Shown here: in pieces, positions 8,645 through 18,013 of the stretch
Position numbering within the stretch: the stretch's first letter is position 1
Layout of the letters: each line of letters begins with the position of its first letter
Assembly: GCF_026624755.1 (NCBI RefSeq)
Contig: NZ_JAPMXC010000005.1
Location: forward strand, 37,895-101,894
DNA from: Robbsia betulipollinis
GTDB lineage: Bacteria > Pseudomonadota > Gammaproteobacteria > Burkholderiales > Burkholderiaceae
Direction: 5' to 3'
Length of the DNA: 64,000 bases
Program-made: the position numbers and the translations under genes
The notes under the pieces: model-generated
Databases searched by the model: none
Seen by the model: only the letters and a program-made list of their open reading frames with translations
What the model was told of the DNA's origin: nothing

Positions 8645-8659
8645 GCGTTCCGCAGGCGT

Positions 8660-9988
8660 TCAGGCCGCCGATGCGTGCGCGTCGACGGCCCGTGCCGGCA
8701 CGCTGCGGTGCGGCGGGAAATGGATCGTGAAGGTGCTGCCCCGGTCCACCTGGCTCCGAATGCTCAGGCGCGCTTCATGCCGCTGCAGCACATGCTTGAC
8801 GATCGCGAGACCGAGGCCGGTCCCGCCCGTGTCCCGCGAGCGGCTGCGGTCCACCCGGTAGAAACGCTCGGTCAGCCGCGGAATGTGTTCGACCGGAATG
8901 CCGATGCCGTCGTCGCTGACGGAAAACACCGCGCCGCCCTCCTCCGTCCACCAGCGGACGTGGATCTCGCCCCCCACGGGCGTATAGCGCACCGCATTGG
9001 TCAGGAGGTTGCCGAAGGCGCTGGCGAGTTCGCCCTCCGCGCCGGTGACGCTCAGCCCGGCTTCGATCGTGAAGGAAATGGCGTGCCGCTCGGCCGACAG
9101 GCCCAGCGCCTCGTCGCGCAGATGCCGCATCAGCCGGGCGATGTCGACCGGGGCATCGCCCGGCGCCTTGGGGTCGGCCTCGATGTGCGCGAGCACCAGC
9201 AGATCGCTGACGATGTGCTCCATCCGTTTCGACTGCTGATCCATCAGCCCCAGGTAGCGCATGCGTTCTTCGTCGGCGAGCGGCAGTTCCCGCACCGTTT
9301 CCAGGAAGCCGGCCAGCACGGTCAGCGGCGTCTTCAGCTCGTGCGAAACGTTCGCGACGAAATCGCGTCGCATCGCATCGGTTCGTTCGAGCTTGGTGAC
9401 GTCGTTCGAGATCACCATCTTGCGGCTGTCGCCGTACGGAAACACCTGCACCGACAGCACCTTGTGGAATTTTCGACCCATGCCGCTCATGCGCAGATCG
9501 GTGCCTTCGCGCGACGACCCGAGATAGCGGATGAAGGCCGGATGCCGGATCAGATGGGTGATGTGCTGTCCCAGATCGCGCTTGGCGTCGAGGCCGAACT
9601 GGCGCTCGGCGTTGGCGTTGCACCAGACGATACGGTGCTCGTCGTCGAGCATGATGATGCCGTTCGGCGAGACCTGGATCGCGTCGATGAAGCGCTCGTG
9701 CTGCACTTCGACGTCGCGCACCTGGGCGTGCCAGCGTTTCGCGAGCCGGTAGAGGCGGTAATAGATCTCGCCCCAGATGCCGGCCGCGCTCGGCACATCG
9801 CCGTACATGGGGGCATCGAGCACACGCCACAGACGCTGCGTGTGGTAGGTGGTCAGCAGCCAGTGAACCAGCAGGCCGGCCACCGCGGTCGCCAGCCCCA
9901 CATCGCGGCGATACAGCGTGCCGATCAGCACGGACAGGACCGCCAGCATCACGAGCGAGATGAGCGAACGTATCCAGATGGCGTTCAT
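8660..9988 (-). CDS. phoR: Phosphate regulon sensor histidine kinase PhoR
   Basis: Inner-membrane kinase that phosphorylates PhoB when phosphate is scarce and is held inactive by the PstSCAB-PhoU complex. The 442 residues begin with two hydrophobic segments (WIRSLISLVMLAVLSVLIG and a second near 30-45), followed by a linker, a PAS domain (about 95-200), the HisKA motif ANVSHELKTPLTVLAGFLE with the phosphorylated His, and an ATPase domain ending in GGTGLGLAIVKHVL. It is the last gene of the pst-pho run; only ten bases separate it from phoB. Together with the gene order the assignment is firm. Confidence 0.95.
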   Translation of the reverse strand: MNAIWIRSLISLVMLAVLSVLIGTLYRRDVGLATAVAGLLVHWLLTTYHTQRLWRVLDAPMYGDVPSAAGIWGEIYYRLYRLAKRWHAQVRDVEVQHERFIDAIQVSPNGIIMLDDEHRIVWCNANAERQFGLDAKRDLGQHITHLIRHPAFIRYLGSSREGTDLRMSGMGRKFHKVLSVQVFPYGDSRKMVISNDVTKLERTDAMRRDFVANVSHELKTPLTVLAGFLETVRELPLADEERMRYLGLMDQQSKRMEHIVSDLLVLAHIEADPKAPGDAPVDIARLMRHLRDEALGLSAERHAISFTIEAGLSVTGAEGELASAFGNLLTNAVRYTPVGGEIHVRWWTEEGGAVFSVSDDGIGIPVEHIPRLTERFYRVDRSRSRDTGGTGLGLAIVKHVLQRHEARLSIRSQVDRGSTFTIHFPPHRSVPARAVDAHASAA

Positions 9989-9998
9989 GACGCAGCCG

Positions 9999-10712
9999 TC
10001 ATGCCGCGGCGGCAGTCGGCGTTCTGGCCAGCCGGTAGCCGCTGCCGCGCACGGTTTCGATCATCAGGTCATGGCCGGCCGGCTTCAGCGCCGCGCGCAG
10101 GCGCTTGATGTGCACGTCGACGGTGCGTTCCTCGACGAACACATGATCGCCCCAGACCCGGTCCAGCAGCTGCGTGCGGCTGTGCACGCGCTCGGGGTGC
10201 GTCATCAGAAAGTGCAGCAGACGGAATTCGGTCGGACCCAGTTCCAGGCGGACCTCGTCGGCTCCCTCGGTGCGCACGCGGTGCGTGGCCGGGTCGAGCA
10301 GCAGGCCGTTGATCGCGACGGCGTCCTCGGTGAGCTGCGGCGCGCGCCGGCGCAGGACGGCCTTGATCCGCGCCATCAGCTCTTTCGGCGAAAAGGGCTT
10401 CGTGACGTAATCGTCGGCGCCGGTCTCGAGCGCCGCGACCTTGTCGCTTTCCTCGCCGCGCGCGGTCAGCATGATCAGCGGGATATCGCGCGTGCGTTCG
10501 TTCGCGCGCAGCTCCTTCGCGAAGGCCATGCCGGATTTCCCGGGCAGCATCCAGTCGAGCAGGATCAGATCGGGCAGCACCTCGCCGATCAGGCGCTGCG
10601 CCTGCTCGGCATCATAGGCCCGGATCGCATCGTGGCCGGCATGTTTCAGGTTGACCGCGATCAGTTCGGAGATCGACGGTTCGTCTTCCACCACAAGAAT
10701 ACTGGCGCGCAT
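9999..10712 (-). CDS. phoB: Phosphate regulon response regulator PhoB
   Basis: OmpR-type DNA-binding regulator that binds Pho boxes. The 237 residues comprise a receiver domain, with acidic pair [10 protein letters not shown] near the N-terminus, phospho-acceptor Asp in [13 protein letters not shown] and Lys in [15 protein letters not shown], and a winged-helix domain (about 135-230) ending [10 protein letters not shown]. It follows phoU by 27 bases and precedes phoR by 10, so phoU-phoB-phoR are probably translated from one message. Its own target is seen as the Pho box before pstS. Confidence 0.96.
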   Translation of the reverse strand: MRASILVVEDEPSISELIAVNLKHAGHDAIRAYDAEQAQRLIGEVLPDLILLDWMLPGKSGMAFAKELRANERTRDIPLIMLTARGEESDKVAALETGADDYVTKPFSPKELMARIKAVLRRRAPQLTEDAVAINGLLLDPATHRVRTEGADEVRLELGPTEFRLLHFLMTHPERVHSRTQLLDRVWGDHVFVEERTVDVHIKRLRAALKPAGHDLMIETVRGSGYRLARTPTAAAA

Positions 10713-10739
10713 CGTCGCGGCTCCCGGTCGAAAGGGTTG

Positions 10740-11444
10740 TCAGCTCAGCGCCTCGCGCTCCATCGTCTCGCGGGGCATGTGACGCACGTCGGTGCCCTTG
10801 ACGATGTAGATGATCAGCTCGGCGATATTTTTCGCATGGTCGCCGATGCGTTCGATCGCCTTGGCGATGAAGAGATAATCGAGCCCGACCGAAATCGTGC
10901 GCGGATCCTCCATCATGTAGGTGGCGAGCTTGCGCACGAAGGCGTTGAACTCGTCGTCGATCGCGCGGTCGTCGCGCACGATCTGCAGCGCCGCGGCAAT
11001 ATCCAGCCGGGCGAACGCGTCCAGCGCGTTGTGCAGGATCGACGCCGCGAGCTCGCCCGACACGCGGATCTCGGCGGTGTTGATCGCGCGACCGGCGCCG
11101 TCGTTCATGATGCGCTGCGTGCGCTTGGCGATCTTCTGCGCTTCGTCGCCGGCGCGTTCGAGATTGGTGATCGCCTTGGAGATGGCCATCAGCAGACGCA
11201 GATCCCGCGCCGCGGGCTGGCGCCGGGCGATGACGTTGTTACAGTCCTCGTCGATCTCCACTTCCATCTCGTTGACGCGGCGCTCGACGGCGATCACCTG
11301 GCGGATCACGTCTTCGTTGAAATGGTTCAGCGCGTCCATCGCGTTGACGATCTGCGACTCCACCAGGCCGCCCATTTCCAGCACCCGCGAACACAGCAGG
11401 TTCAGGTCGGTGTCGAACTGACTTGAAAGATGTTTTTCCGACAT
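10740..11444 (-). CDS. phoU: Phosphate transport and signalling regulator PhoU
   Basis: Metal-binding all-helical protein that links the state of the Pst transporter to PhoR and represses the Pho regulon under phosphate excess. It has 234 residues with the two PhoU repeats; the recurring E/D-x3-D patterns are visible in NLERAGDEAQKIAKRTQRI and AIERIGDHAKNIAELIIYI. The start at 11444 (MSEKHLSSQF) was chosen over longer in-frame extensions because it fits the family's beginning and lies 17 bases after pstB. Confidence 0.96.
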   Translation of the reverse strand: MSEKHLSSQFDTDLNLLCSRVLEMGGLVESQIVNAMDALNHFNEDVIRQVIAVERRVNEMEVEIDEDCNNVIARRQPAARDLRLLMAISKAITNLERAGDEAQKIAKRTQRIMNDGAGRAINTAEIRVSGELAASILHNALDAFARLDIAAALQIVRDDRAIDDEFNAFVRKLATYMMEDPRTISVGLDYLFIAKAIERIGDHAKNIAELIIYIVKGTDVRHMPRETMEREALS

Positions 11445-11461
11445 GTGCGCCTCTTGTCCGG

Positions 11462-12295
11462 TCAGCCGAATCGGCCAGTGATGTAATCCTCTGTCTCGCG
11501 CCGCGCTGGCTTGACGAAGATGCGTTGCGTATCGCCGAATTCGATCAATTCGCCCAGGTACATATAGGCGGTGTAATCGGAACAGCGGGCAGCCTGCTGC
11601 ATATTGTGGGTCACGATCACGACGGTGTAATCGTGTTTCAATTCCGCGATCAGCTCCTCGATGCGGCCGGTCGAGATCGGGTCGAGCGCCGAGCACGGCT
11701 CGTCGAGCAGCAGCACCTCCGGGCGCACCGCGATACCGCGCGCGATGCACAGCCGCTGCTGCTGCCCGCCCGAGAGGCCATAGCCGCTTTGCTGCAGCTT
11801 GTCCTTGACCTCGTTCCAGAGCGCGGCCTTGGTGAGCGCCCATTCGACGCGATCGTCCATCTCGCCGCGGCTCAGCTTCTCGAACATGCGCACGCCGAAA
11901 GCGATGTTCTCGTAGATCGACATCGGAAACGGCGTCGGCTTCTGGAACACCATGCCCACGCGCGCGCGCAGCAGCGAAATATCCTGCGTCGACGTCAGCA
12001 GATTCTCGCCGTCCATCAGGATCTCGCCGGTGGCGCGCTGCTCGGGATAGAGCGCGTACATCCGGTTGAAGGTGCGCAGCAGGGTCGACTTGCCGCAGCC
12101 CGAGGGACCGATGAACGCGGTGACCTTGTTTTCCGGGATATCGAGACCGACGTGCTTGAGCGCGTGGAACGCACCGTAATGGAAGTTCAGGTCGCGCACC
12201 TGGATCTTCGCGCGGCCGGGCGCGGCCGGCGCATCGCGCTGATCGCGCGATTCGGCGCGGTGCGGCGGCTGCAGGGTGACGGGGGAACGGTCCAT
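11462..12295 (-). CDS. pstB: Phosphate ABC transporter ATP-binding protein PstB
   Basis: ATPase of the high-affinity phosphate importer. The 277 residues contain Walker [18 protein letters not shown], the Q-loop [20 protein letters not shown] typical of PstB, the signature [17 protein letters not shown], Walker [17 protein letters not shown] and the switch His in [15 protein letters not shown]. The first 28 residues form a Pro/Arg/Ala-rich extension not needed for the fold. It lies 14 bases after pstA and 17 before phoU, in the order pstSCAB-phoU. Confidence 0.97.
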   Translation of the reverse strand: MDRSPVTLQPPHRAESRDQRDAPAAPGRAKIQVRDLNFHYGAFHALKHVGLDIPENKVTAFIGPSGCGKSTLLRTFNRMYALYPEQRATGEILMDGENLLTSTQDISLLRARVGMVFQKPTPFPMSIYENIAFGVRMFEKLSRGEMDDRVEWALTKAALWNEVKDKLQQSGYGLSGGQQQRLCIARGIAVRPEVLLLDEPCSALDPISTGRIEELIAELKHDYTVVIVTHNMQQAARCSDYTAYMYLGELIEFGDTQRIFVKPARRETEDYITGRFG

Positions 12296-12309
12296 GGTCG
12301 TCGATCTTC

Positions 12310-13206
12310 CTATTTCTTGCGCACGATGACGCGTGCGAGGATGTTGAGCACCAGCACGCCGAGCGTGATCAGGAACACGCCCGCCCAGGCCAGGCTTTGC
12401 CAGTCGGCGAACGGGCTCATGGCGAACTTGAAGATCGTCACCGGCAGGCTGGCCATCGGCTGCCCGAGGTCGAGGCTGAAGAACTGGTTCGACAGGGCCG
12501 TGAACAATAGCGGCGCGGTCTCGCCCGCGATCCGCGCAATGCCCAGCAGCACGCCGGTGACGATGCCGCCGATCGATCCCTTCAGCGTGATCGAGGCGAT
12601 CATCTTCCATTTGGGCACGCCCAGCGCAAACGACGCCTCGCGCAGTGCGATCGGCACGAGATTCAGCATGTTCTCGGTGGTGCGGATCACGATCGGAATC
12701 TGCAGCAGGGCCAGCGAGAGCGCCCCGGCGGCCGCGCTGAAACGCCCGGTGGTGGCCACCACCACCGCGTAGACGAAGAGGCCGATGACGATCGACGGCG
12801 CCGACAGCAGCACGTCGTTCAGAAAGCGCGTGATGGTCGCCAGCACGCTGCCGCGACCGTATTCGGCGAGGAATACGCCGGCCAGCACGCCCAGCGGCGT
12901 ACCCACCGCGGTGGCCATGCCGACCATCACGAGACTGCCGACGATCGCATTGGCCAGCCCCCCGCCGGCGGTGTTCGGCGCCGGCGTCGATGCGGTGAAC
13001 AAATGCCAGGACAGGCCGCCGACGCCGAGCCGCACGGTGGTGTAGAGGATCCACAGCAGCCAGACCAGCCCGAACGCCATCGCCGCGAGCGACAGTGCGA
13101 GGGCCAGGGCGTTGGTGCGCCGCCGCCGCGCCTGCATGCGCAGTTTGAGGGCCGCCGCGCGGTCCGGTTCGCGCGTTTGCCCGAGACGCATCGATGGATG
13201 GCTCAT
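12310..13206 (-). CDS. pstA: Phosphate ABC transporter permease PstA
   Basis: Membrane subunit of the phosphate importer. About 298 residues with six hydrophobic segments; the first is [21 protein letters not shown] and the EAA-type loop is seen at [23 protein letters not shown] prefer the ATG at 13206 ([10 protein letters not shown]); a GTG at 13236 is possible. There is an odd junction with pstC: the stop of pstC, a 14-codon open frame and this start are chained by two ATGA overlaps, which would couple their translation. Confidence 0.93.
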   Translation of the reverse strand: MSHPSMRLGQTREPDRAAALKLRMQARRRRTNALALALSLAAMAFGLVWLLWILYTTVRLGVGGLSWHLFTASTPAPNTAGGGLANAIVGSLVMVGMATAVGTPLGVLAGVFLAEYGRGSVLATITRFLNDVLLSAPSIVIGLFVYAVVVATTGRFSAAAGALSLALLQIPIVIRTTENMLNLVPIALREASFALGVPKWKMIASITLKGSIGGIVTGVLLGIARIAGETAPLLFTALSNQFFSLDLGQPMASLPVTIFKFAMSPFADWQSLAWAGVFLITLGVLVLNILARVIVRKK

Positions 13207-13243
13207 CGCGGCGCATCCCGGACGATGCCGTGGCACGTCGTGT

Positions 13244-14242
13244 TCATGTGCGGCCCTCGGCGCGCTTCAGGCGCAACAGCATCAGTTTGGACAGCGCCAG
13301 CACGATGAACGTGATGACGAAGAGAATCAGGCCCAGCTCCATCAACGCGGACGTATGCAACCCCGGGTCCGCCTCGGCGAACTCGTTGGCGAGCGCCGAC
13401 GTGATGCTGTTGCCCGGCGCGAACAGCGAAACGCCGGACAGCAGATTGGTATTGCCGATGACGAAGGTGACCGCCATCGTTTCGCCGAGCGCGCGGCCCA
13501 GGCCCAGCATCACGCCGCCGATCACGCCGGTCTTCGTATAAGGCAGGACGACCCGCCACATCACTTCCCAGGTCGTGCAGCCGATGCCGTAGGCGGACTC
13601 CTTCAACAGCACCGGCGTGACCTCGAACACGTCGCGCATCACCGCGGCGATATAGGGAATGATCATGATCGCGAGGATCACGCCGGCGCACAACAGACCG
13701 ATGCCGATCGGCGCGCCCTGGAACAGCGGCCCGATCACCGGCAAGGGGCCCAGCGCTGCCTGCAACGGGGCTTCGAACCAGGTGGCGAAGAGCGGCGAGA
13801 ACACCAGCAGGCCCCACATGCCGTAGACGATCGACGGAATCGCGGCCAGCAGTTCGATGGCGATGCCCAGCGGGCGGCGCAGCCAGACGGGCGACAGCTC
13901 GGTAAGGAAGAGCGCGATGCCGAAGCTCACCGGCACGGCGATGAGCATCGCGATCACGGAGGTGACGATCGTGCCATAGATGGGCACCAGCGCGCCGAAT
14001 TTGAGACCTGGCGGATCCCATTCGCTGGTGACCAGGAAATGCCAGCCGAACGCGTGCAGCGTCGGCCAGGATTCGATGACGAGGGCCACGATGATGCCGC
14101 CCAGCAACACCAGCGTAAGCAGCGCGCTGAAACGGGCGAGCAGGCCGAAGACGACATCGCCGAGACGTCCGGGCGCGCGCGGCGCGGCGGTGGGCCCGGG
14201 CGTGGGCCGGGACCCGGATGCACCGGCTGGAAGGTTTGACAT
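13244..14242 (-). CDS. pstC: Phosphate ABC transporter permease PstC
   Basis: Partner permease of PstA. About 332 residues with six membrane segments beginning at [23 protein letters not shown]; the cytoplasmic coupling loop is near [20 protein letters not shown]. The start at 14242 has AAGGG a few bases upstream. The N-terminus carries a Gly/Pro/Arg-rich tail of some 30 residues. It is 85 bases downstream of pstS, a larger gap than elsewhere in the operon, as is common after a periplasmic binding protein gene that needs more product. Confidence 0.94.
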   Translation of the reverse strand: MSNLPAGASGSRPTPGPTAAPRAPGRLGDVVFGLLARFSALLTLVLLGGIIVALVIESWPTLHAFGWHFLVTSEWDPPGLKFGALVPIYGTIVTSVIAMLIAVPVSFGIALFLTELSPVWLRRPLGIAIELLAAIPSIVYGMWGLLVFSPLFATWFEAPLQAALGPLPVIGPLFQGAPIGIGLLCAGVILAIMIIPYIAAVMRDVFEVTPVLLKESAYGIGCTTWEVMWRVVLPYTKTGVIGGVMLGLGRALGETMAVTFVIGNTNLLSGVSLFAPGNSITSALANEFAEADPGLHTSALMELGLILFVITFIVLALSKLMLLRLKRAEGRT

Positions 14243-14327
14243 GGTCACCCTTGACGGCGGGCAAGGCGCCCCGTGGCGCCGCGCCCGCCTGATGCGGACA
14301 GCGATGAAGAGCGTGACGTACCCGGCA

Positions 14328-15365
14328 TTACTGGACGGACTTGCCCGCGCCGTCCTTCACATTCTTCCATGCCGCGCGCACCTGCGCGAGCACGGATTCC
14401 GGCAACGGCACGTAATCGAGCTGCTGTGCCGCCGACTGGCCGTTCCTGAACGACCAGTCGAAGAACTTCAGCACCGCCGCGCCCTGCTGCGGCTTGTCCT
14501 GCGAAGCATGCAGCATCACATAGGTGGCCGCGACGATCGGCCAGGCGTTCCTGCCGGGCTCGTTCGTCAGCACCTGGTAGAAGGTCTTCGCCCAGTCGGC
14601 GCTGGCCGATGCCGCCTTGAAGCTGTCCGCGTTCGGCGCCACCACCGTGCCGGCTTCGTTCTTCATGTCGGCATAGACCATCTTGTTCTGCGTGGCATAG
14701 GCCGATTCGACATAGCCGATCGCGCCAGGCAGCCGCTGCACGAACGCCGCGACGCCGTCGTTGCCCTTGCCGCCGGTGCCGGTCGGCCAGCTGACCGTCG
14801 CGCCCTCGCCCACCTTCGCCTTCCACTCGGCGTTGACCTTCGAGAGATAGTTCGTGAAGACGAACGACGTGCCGGAGCCGTCGGCGCGGCGCACCACCGC
14901 GATGAAGCTGTCCGGCAGGGTGAGTTTCGGGTTCAGCGCGACCAGCGCCGGGTCGTTCCACTTCTTGATCTTGCCCAGGTAGATGTCGCCCAGCACCGCG
15001 CCGCTGAGCACCAGCGCGCCCGGCTTCACGCCCGGCACATTGATGACCGGCACGATGCCGCCCACCACCGTCGGGAACTGGATCAGACCCGTCTTGGCCA
15101 GTTCCTCGTCTTTCATCGGCACGTCGGAGCCGGCGAAATCCACCGTCTTCGCATTGATCTGCTTGATGCCCCCCGATGAACCGATGCCCTGATAGTTCAC
15201 CTTGCTGCCGCTGGCCTTTTGATACTCGTCCGCCCATTTCGCGTAGATCGGCGCGGCGAAGGTGCTGCCGGCGCCCGTGATATCGGCGGCGTGGCCTGCG
15301 GTGGCGACGATGGAGGTGATCAGGCCGGCGATCGCGCTGATCGTCCTGCGGCTCATCGAGTTCAT
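14328..15365 (-). CDS. pstS: Periplasmic phosphate-binding protein PstS
   Basis: Captures phosphate in the periplasm and hands it to PstCA. The 345 residues start with a Sec signal peptide ([20 protein letters not shown], cleavage probably after GHA). Mature motifs are [20 protein letters not shown], the phosphate-loop [18 protein letters not shown] and [18 protein letters not shown], all typical of the family. An in-frame start 54 bases further up would destroy the signal peptide, so 15365 is used. It is the first gene of the pst-pho unit and has a Pho box about 70 bases upstream. Confidence 0.96.
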   Translation of the reverse strand: MNSMSRRTISAIAGLITSIVATAGHAADITGAGSTFAAPIYAKWADEYQKASGSKVNYQGIGSSGGIKQINAKTVDFAGSDVPMKDEELAKTGLIQFPTVVGGIVPVINVPGVKPGALVLSGAVLGDIYLGKIKKWNDPALVALNPKLTLPDSFIAVVRRADGSGTSFVFTNYLSKVNAEWKAKVGEGATVSWPTGTGGKGNDGVAAFVQRLPGAIGYVESAYATQNKMVYADMKNEAGTVVAPNADSFKAASASADWAKTFYQVLTNEPGRNAWPIVAATYVMLHASQDKPQQGAAVLKFFDWSFRNGQSAAQQLDYVPLPESVLAQVRAAWKNVKDGAGKSVQ

Positions 15366-15434
15366 GCATGCTCCAGTGTGAATGCGAAAGGCCCGCGAGA
15401 GGAAGACGGGACAGCGCACAGCTTAGAACACGAA

Positions 15435-15453
15435 CATGACATTCATGTGACAG
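15435..15453 (-). promoter_or_regulatory. Pho box (PhoB site) for the pstSCAB-phoU-phoBR operon
   Basis: On the minus strand the sequence is CTGTCACATGAATGTCATG, two CTGTCA-like words at the 11-base period required for a PhoB dimer. A poor -10 candidate (TCTAAG) lies about ten bases further on, as expected when the Pho box replaces the -35. It is placed between glmM and pstS, which marks pstS as the start of a PhoB-activated unit. Confidence 0.8.
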
Positions 15454-15478
15454 TCATCAATGCCCCGCACCTGCGCCG

Positions 15479-16834
15479 TCAGGCGATCGCGCTGCGCACG
15501 CTCGCGGCGATCGCCTCCGCGTGGCGCGAGGCCGCCGCGCCGTCTTCCGCTTCCACCATCACGCGCAGCACCGGCTCGGTGCCGGACGCGCGGATCAGCA
15601 CCCGGCCGGCGTCGCCCAGGCTGGCGCGCGCCGCGGCGACCGCGTCGGCGATCGTCGGATCGCTCTGCCAGTCCGCGCCGGCGGCGATGCGCACATTGAT
15701 CAGGCGTTGCGGAAACAGGGTCACGCCGGACAGCATCTGCGCGAGCGAGCGGCCGCTGCGACGCAGCGCGGCGAGCACCAGCAGCGACGACACGATGCCG
15801 TCGCCGGTCGTATGACGGTCGAGGGACAGGATGTGTCCCGACCCTTCGGCGCCCAATTGCCAGCCGCGTTCGCGCAGTTTCTCCAGCACATAGCGGTCGC
15901 CCACCGGCGCCCGGACGAATTCCACCCCCAGCCGCCCGAGCGCCTGCTCGACCGCGAGGTTGGTCATCAGCGTGCCGACCGCGCCCGCGATCCGGCCGTC
16001 GGTCGCGATCCGGTCCTGCGCCAGCACGTAGAGCAGTTCGTCGCCGTTGAACAGTCGCCCGCTCGCGTCCACCACCAGCAGGCGGTCCGCATCGCCGTCG
16101 AGGGCGATGCCGAGATCCGCACGGTGTTCGAGCACCGCGCGCACCAGCGCGTCGGGTGCGGTCGCGCCCACGCCGTCGTTGATGTTGAAGCCGTTGGGCT
16201 GGATGCCCAGCGGAATCACTTCGGCGCCCAGTTCATGAAACACATGCGGCGCGATGTCGTAGGCGGCGCCATGCGCGCAGTCGACCACCAGGCGCATGCC
16301 CTTCAGGTCGTAGGCCGCCGGAAAGGTGCTCTTGCAAAATTCGATATAACGGCCGGCGGCGTCGCCGAGTCGGCGCGCCTTGCCGAGTTTTTCGGAAGGC
16401 GCGCAGACCTGCGGCAGCAGCAATTGCGCCTCGATCTGCCCTTCCACCTCGTCCGGCAGCTTGTTGCCGTCGGCGGAGAAGAACTTGATGCCGTTGTCGT
16501 AATACGGATTGTGCGAGGCGCTGATCACGACCCCGGCGGCCAGACGCAGCGCCCGCGTCAAATAGGCGATAGCCGGCGTCGGCATCGGCCCGGCCAGCAT
16601 CACGTCGACGCCGGCGGAGGAAAACCCGGCTTCCAGCGCCGCTTCGAGCATATAGCCGGACACCCGCGTGTCCTTGCCGATCAATACCGTGGGGCGCCCC
16701 TGCGCGGCGCGATTCGCCGAACCCACCAGCACCTGCCCGGCGGCATAGCCCAGTTTCAGTACGAAGTCCGGGGTAATCGGTGCTTCGCCGACGCGGCCGC
16801 GAATGCCGTCGGTACCAAAGTATTGACGCTCCAT
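15479..16834 (-). CDS. glmM: Phosphoglucosamine mutase
   Basis: Converts glucosamine-6-phosphate to glucosamine-1-phosphate on the way to UDP-GlcNAc for peptidoglycan and lipopolysaccharide. The 451 residues show the start [13 protein letters not shown], the phospho-serine loop [18 protein letters not shown] (around 100-117), the metal loop [13 protein letters not shown] and the phosphate-binding segment [16 protein letters not shown] near the C-terminus. It is downstream of folP by 102 bases, the classical ftsH-folP-glmM arrangement. Confidence 0.97.
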   Translation of the reverse strand: MERQYFGTDGIRGRVGEAPITPDFVLKLGYAAGQVLVGSANRAAQGRPTVLIGKDTRVSGYMLEAALEAGFSSAGVDVMLAGPMPTPAIAYLTRALRLAAGVVISASHNPYYDNGIKFFSADGNKLPDEVEGQIEAQLLLPQVCAPSEKLGKARRLGDAAGRYIEFCKSTFPAAYDLKGMRLVVDCAHGAAYDIAPHVFHELGAEVIPLGIQPNGFNINDGVGATAPDALVRAVLEHRADLGIALDGDADRLLVVDASGRLFNGDELLYVLAQDRIATDGRIAGAVGTLMTNLAVEQALGRLGVEFVRAPVGDRYVLEKLRERGWQLGAEGSGHILSLDRHTTGDGIVSSLLVLAALRRSGRSLAQMLSGVTLFPQRLINVRIAAGADWQSDPTIADAVAAARASLGDAGRVLIRASGTEPVLRVMVEAEDGAAASRHAEAIAASVRSAIA

Positions 16835-16936
16835 GCGTTCTCCTGCTCGTGCAACGGTTCGGGTGTCGATCGACGGCGCGGCAGCGCGGAAGGCCCGCGT
16901 GCGGACGTGCCGGCCGGAACCGGATTGTAGACCGGA

Positions 16937-17881
16937 TCAGACGTCGCTTGCGTCGCCGTGGTACGCATTGATCGCCCGCCAGACGGCAAGCGCCTCCACC
17001 GTCGGCGCGACGTCGTGCACGCGGATGATCGCGGCCCCGCGCTCGGCGGCGCAGATCGCCGCGGCGATGCTGCCGTGCAGCCGCGCGGCCGGCGGCGGCA
17101 AGGGCATGGTCCGGGACGTCGTCTGTGAAGCCGTCTGGGAGGGAGTCTGTGCGGCAGTCTGGGAAGCCGACGCCAGCGGATCACCCAATACCGCGGCCAG
17201 CATCGATTTACGCGACATGCCCACCAGGATCGGCAAACCGCCCGGCGAGGTCATCGGCAAATCGCGCAACAGCCGATAGTTGTGCGCGACGTTCTTGCCG
17301 AAACCGAAGCCGGGGTCGACGACGATGCGCTCGCGCGCCACGCCGGCCGACTCCAGCGCGATCACGCGTCGGTCGAGGAATTCGCGCACTTCCGCCACCA
17401 CGTCGTCGTACACCGGGGCATCCTGCATCGTTCGCGGGTCGCCGCGCATATGCATCGCGCAGACCGCGCACTCACTGCGCGAAACAGCCTCGAGCGCGTC
17501 ATCCTCCGTGAATCCGCGGATGTCGTTGATCATGTCGGCGCCCGCGTCCAGTACCGCGCGCATGACATCGGGTTTGTAGGTGTCCACCGAGACGGCCACG
17601 CCGCAGTCATGCAGGGCTTCGACCAGCGGCATCACCCGGTCCAGTTCCTCGCCCAGCGACAGGGGCGGCGCACCCGGACGGGTCGACTCGCCCCCGATGT
17701 CGAGAATGTCCGCACCGTCGGCGATCAGGCGCTCCGCGTGCCGCAGCGCTGCGTCGCGGGAATGGAACTGGCCGCCGTCGGAAAACGAATCCGGCGTGAC
17801 GTTGAGGATCGCCATGACCAGCGGGCGCGACAAAGAGAAAGTGAAGCGGCCGCAACGCAGCGTGCCGTGAGTGTCTTGCAT
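16937..17881 (-). CDS. folP: Dihydropteroate synthase with a repetitive loop insertion
   Basis: Condenses p-aminobenzoate with dihydropterin pyrophosphate in folate synthesis; target of sulfonamides. It has 314 residues, longer than the usual 270-285. Motifs: ILNVTPDSFSDGG, DIGGESTRPGA, DPGFGFGKNVAHN, VGMSRKS and RVHDV at the end. Between the SRKS segment and the RLHGS segment there is an additional stretch of about 28 residues built from Ser/Ala-Gln-Thr units, encoded by 12-bp DNA repeats. The start at 17881 is preferred to upstream in-frame ATGs because it fits the family start. Confidence 0.94.
   Translation of the reverse strand: MQDTHGTLRCGRFTFSLSRPLVMAILNVTPDSFSDGGQFHSRDAALRHAERLIADGADILDIGGESTRPGAPPLSLGEELDRVMPLVEALHDCGVAVSVDTYKPDVMRAVLDAGADMINDIRGFTEDDALEAVSRSECAVCAMHMRGDPRTMQDAPVYDDVVAEVREFLDRRVIALESAGVARERIVVDPGFGFGKNVAHNYRLLRDLPMTSPGGLPILVGMSRKSMLAAVLGDPLASASQTAAQTPSQTASQTTSRTMPLPPPAARLHGSIAAAICAAERGAAIIRVHDVAPTVEALAVWRAINAYHGDASDV
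17120..17168. repeat. 12-bp imperfect tandem repeat inside folP
   Basis: Four copies of a GTCTGKGAAGCC-like unit encode the repeating tetrapeptide x-Q-T-x in the folP product. The unit length is a multiple of three, so copy changes keep the frame. Confidence 0.7.
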
Positions 17882-18013
17882 AGGGAAAAGAGCGAAAAGA
17901 GGGGGAAAGCAGGTACGCGAATGGTAGCGCAGCTTGACGGTCCGACGCATGCGGAGATTCACAAGCAAAACGGGCCGGTGCTTTCGCATCGGCCCGCTGG
18001 AAATCACTACCCG

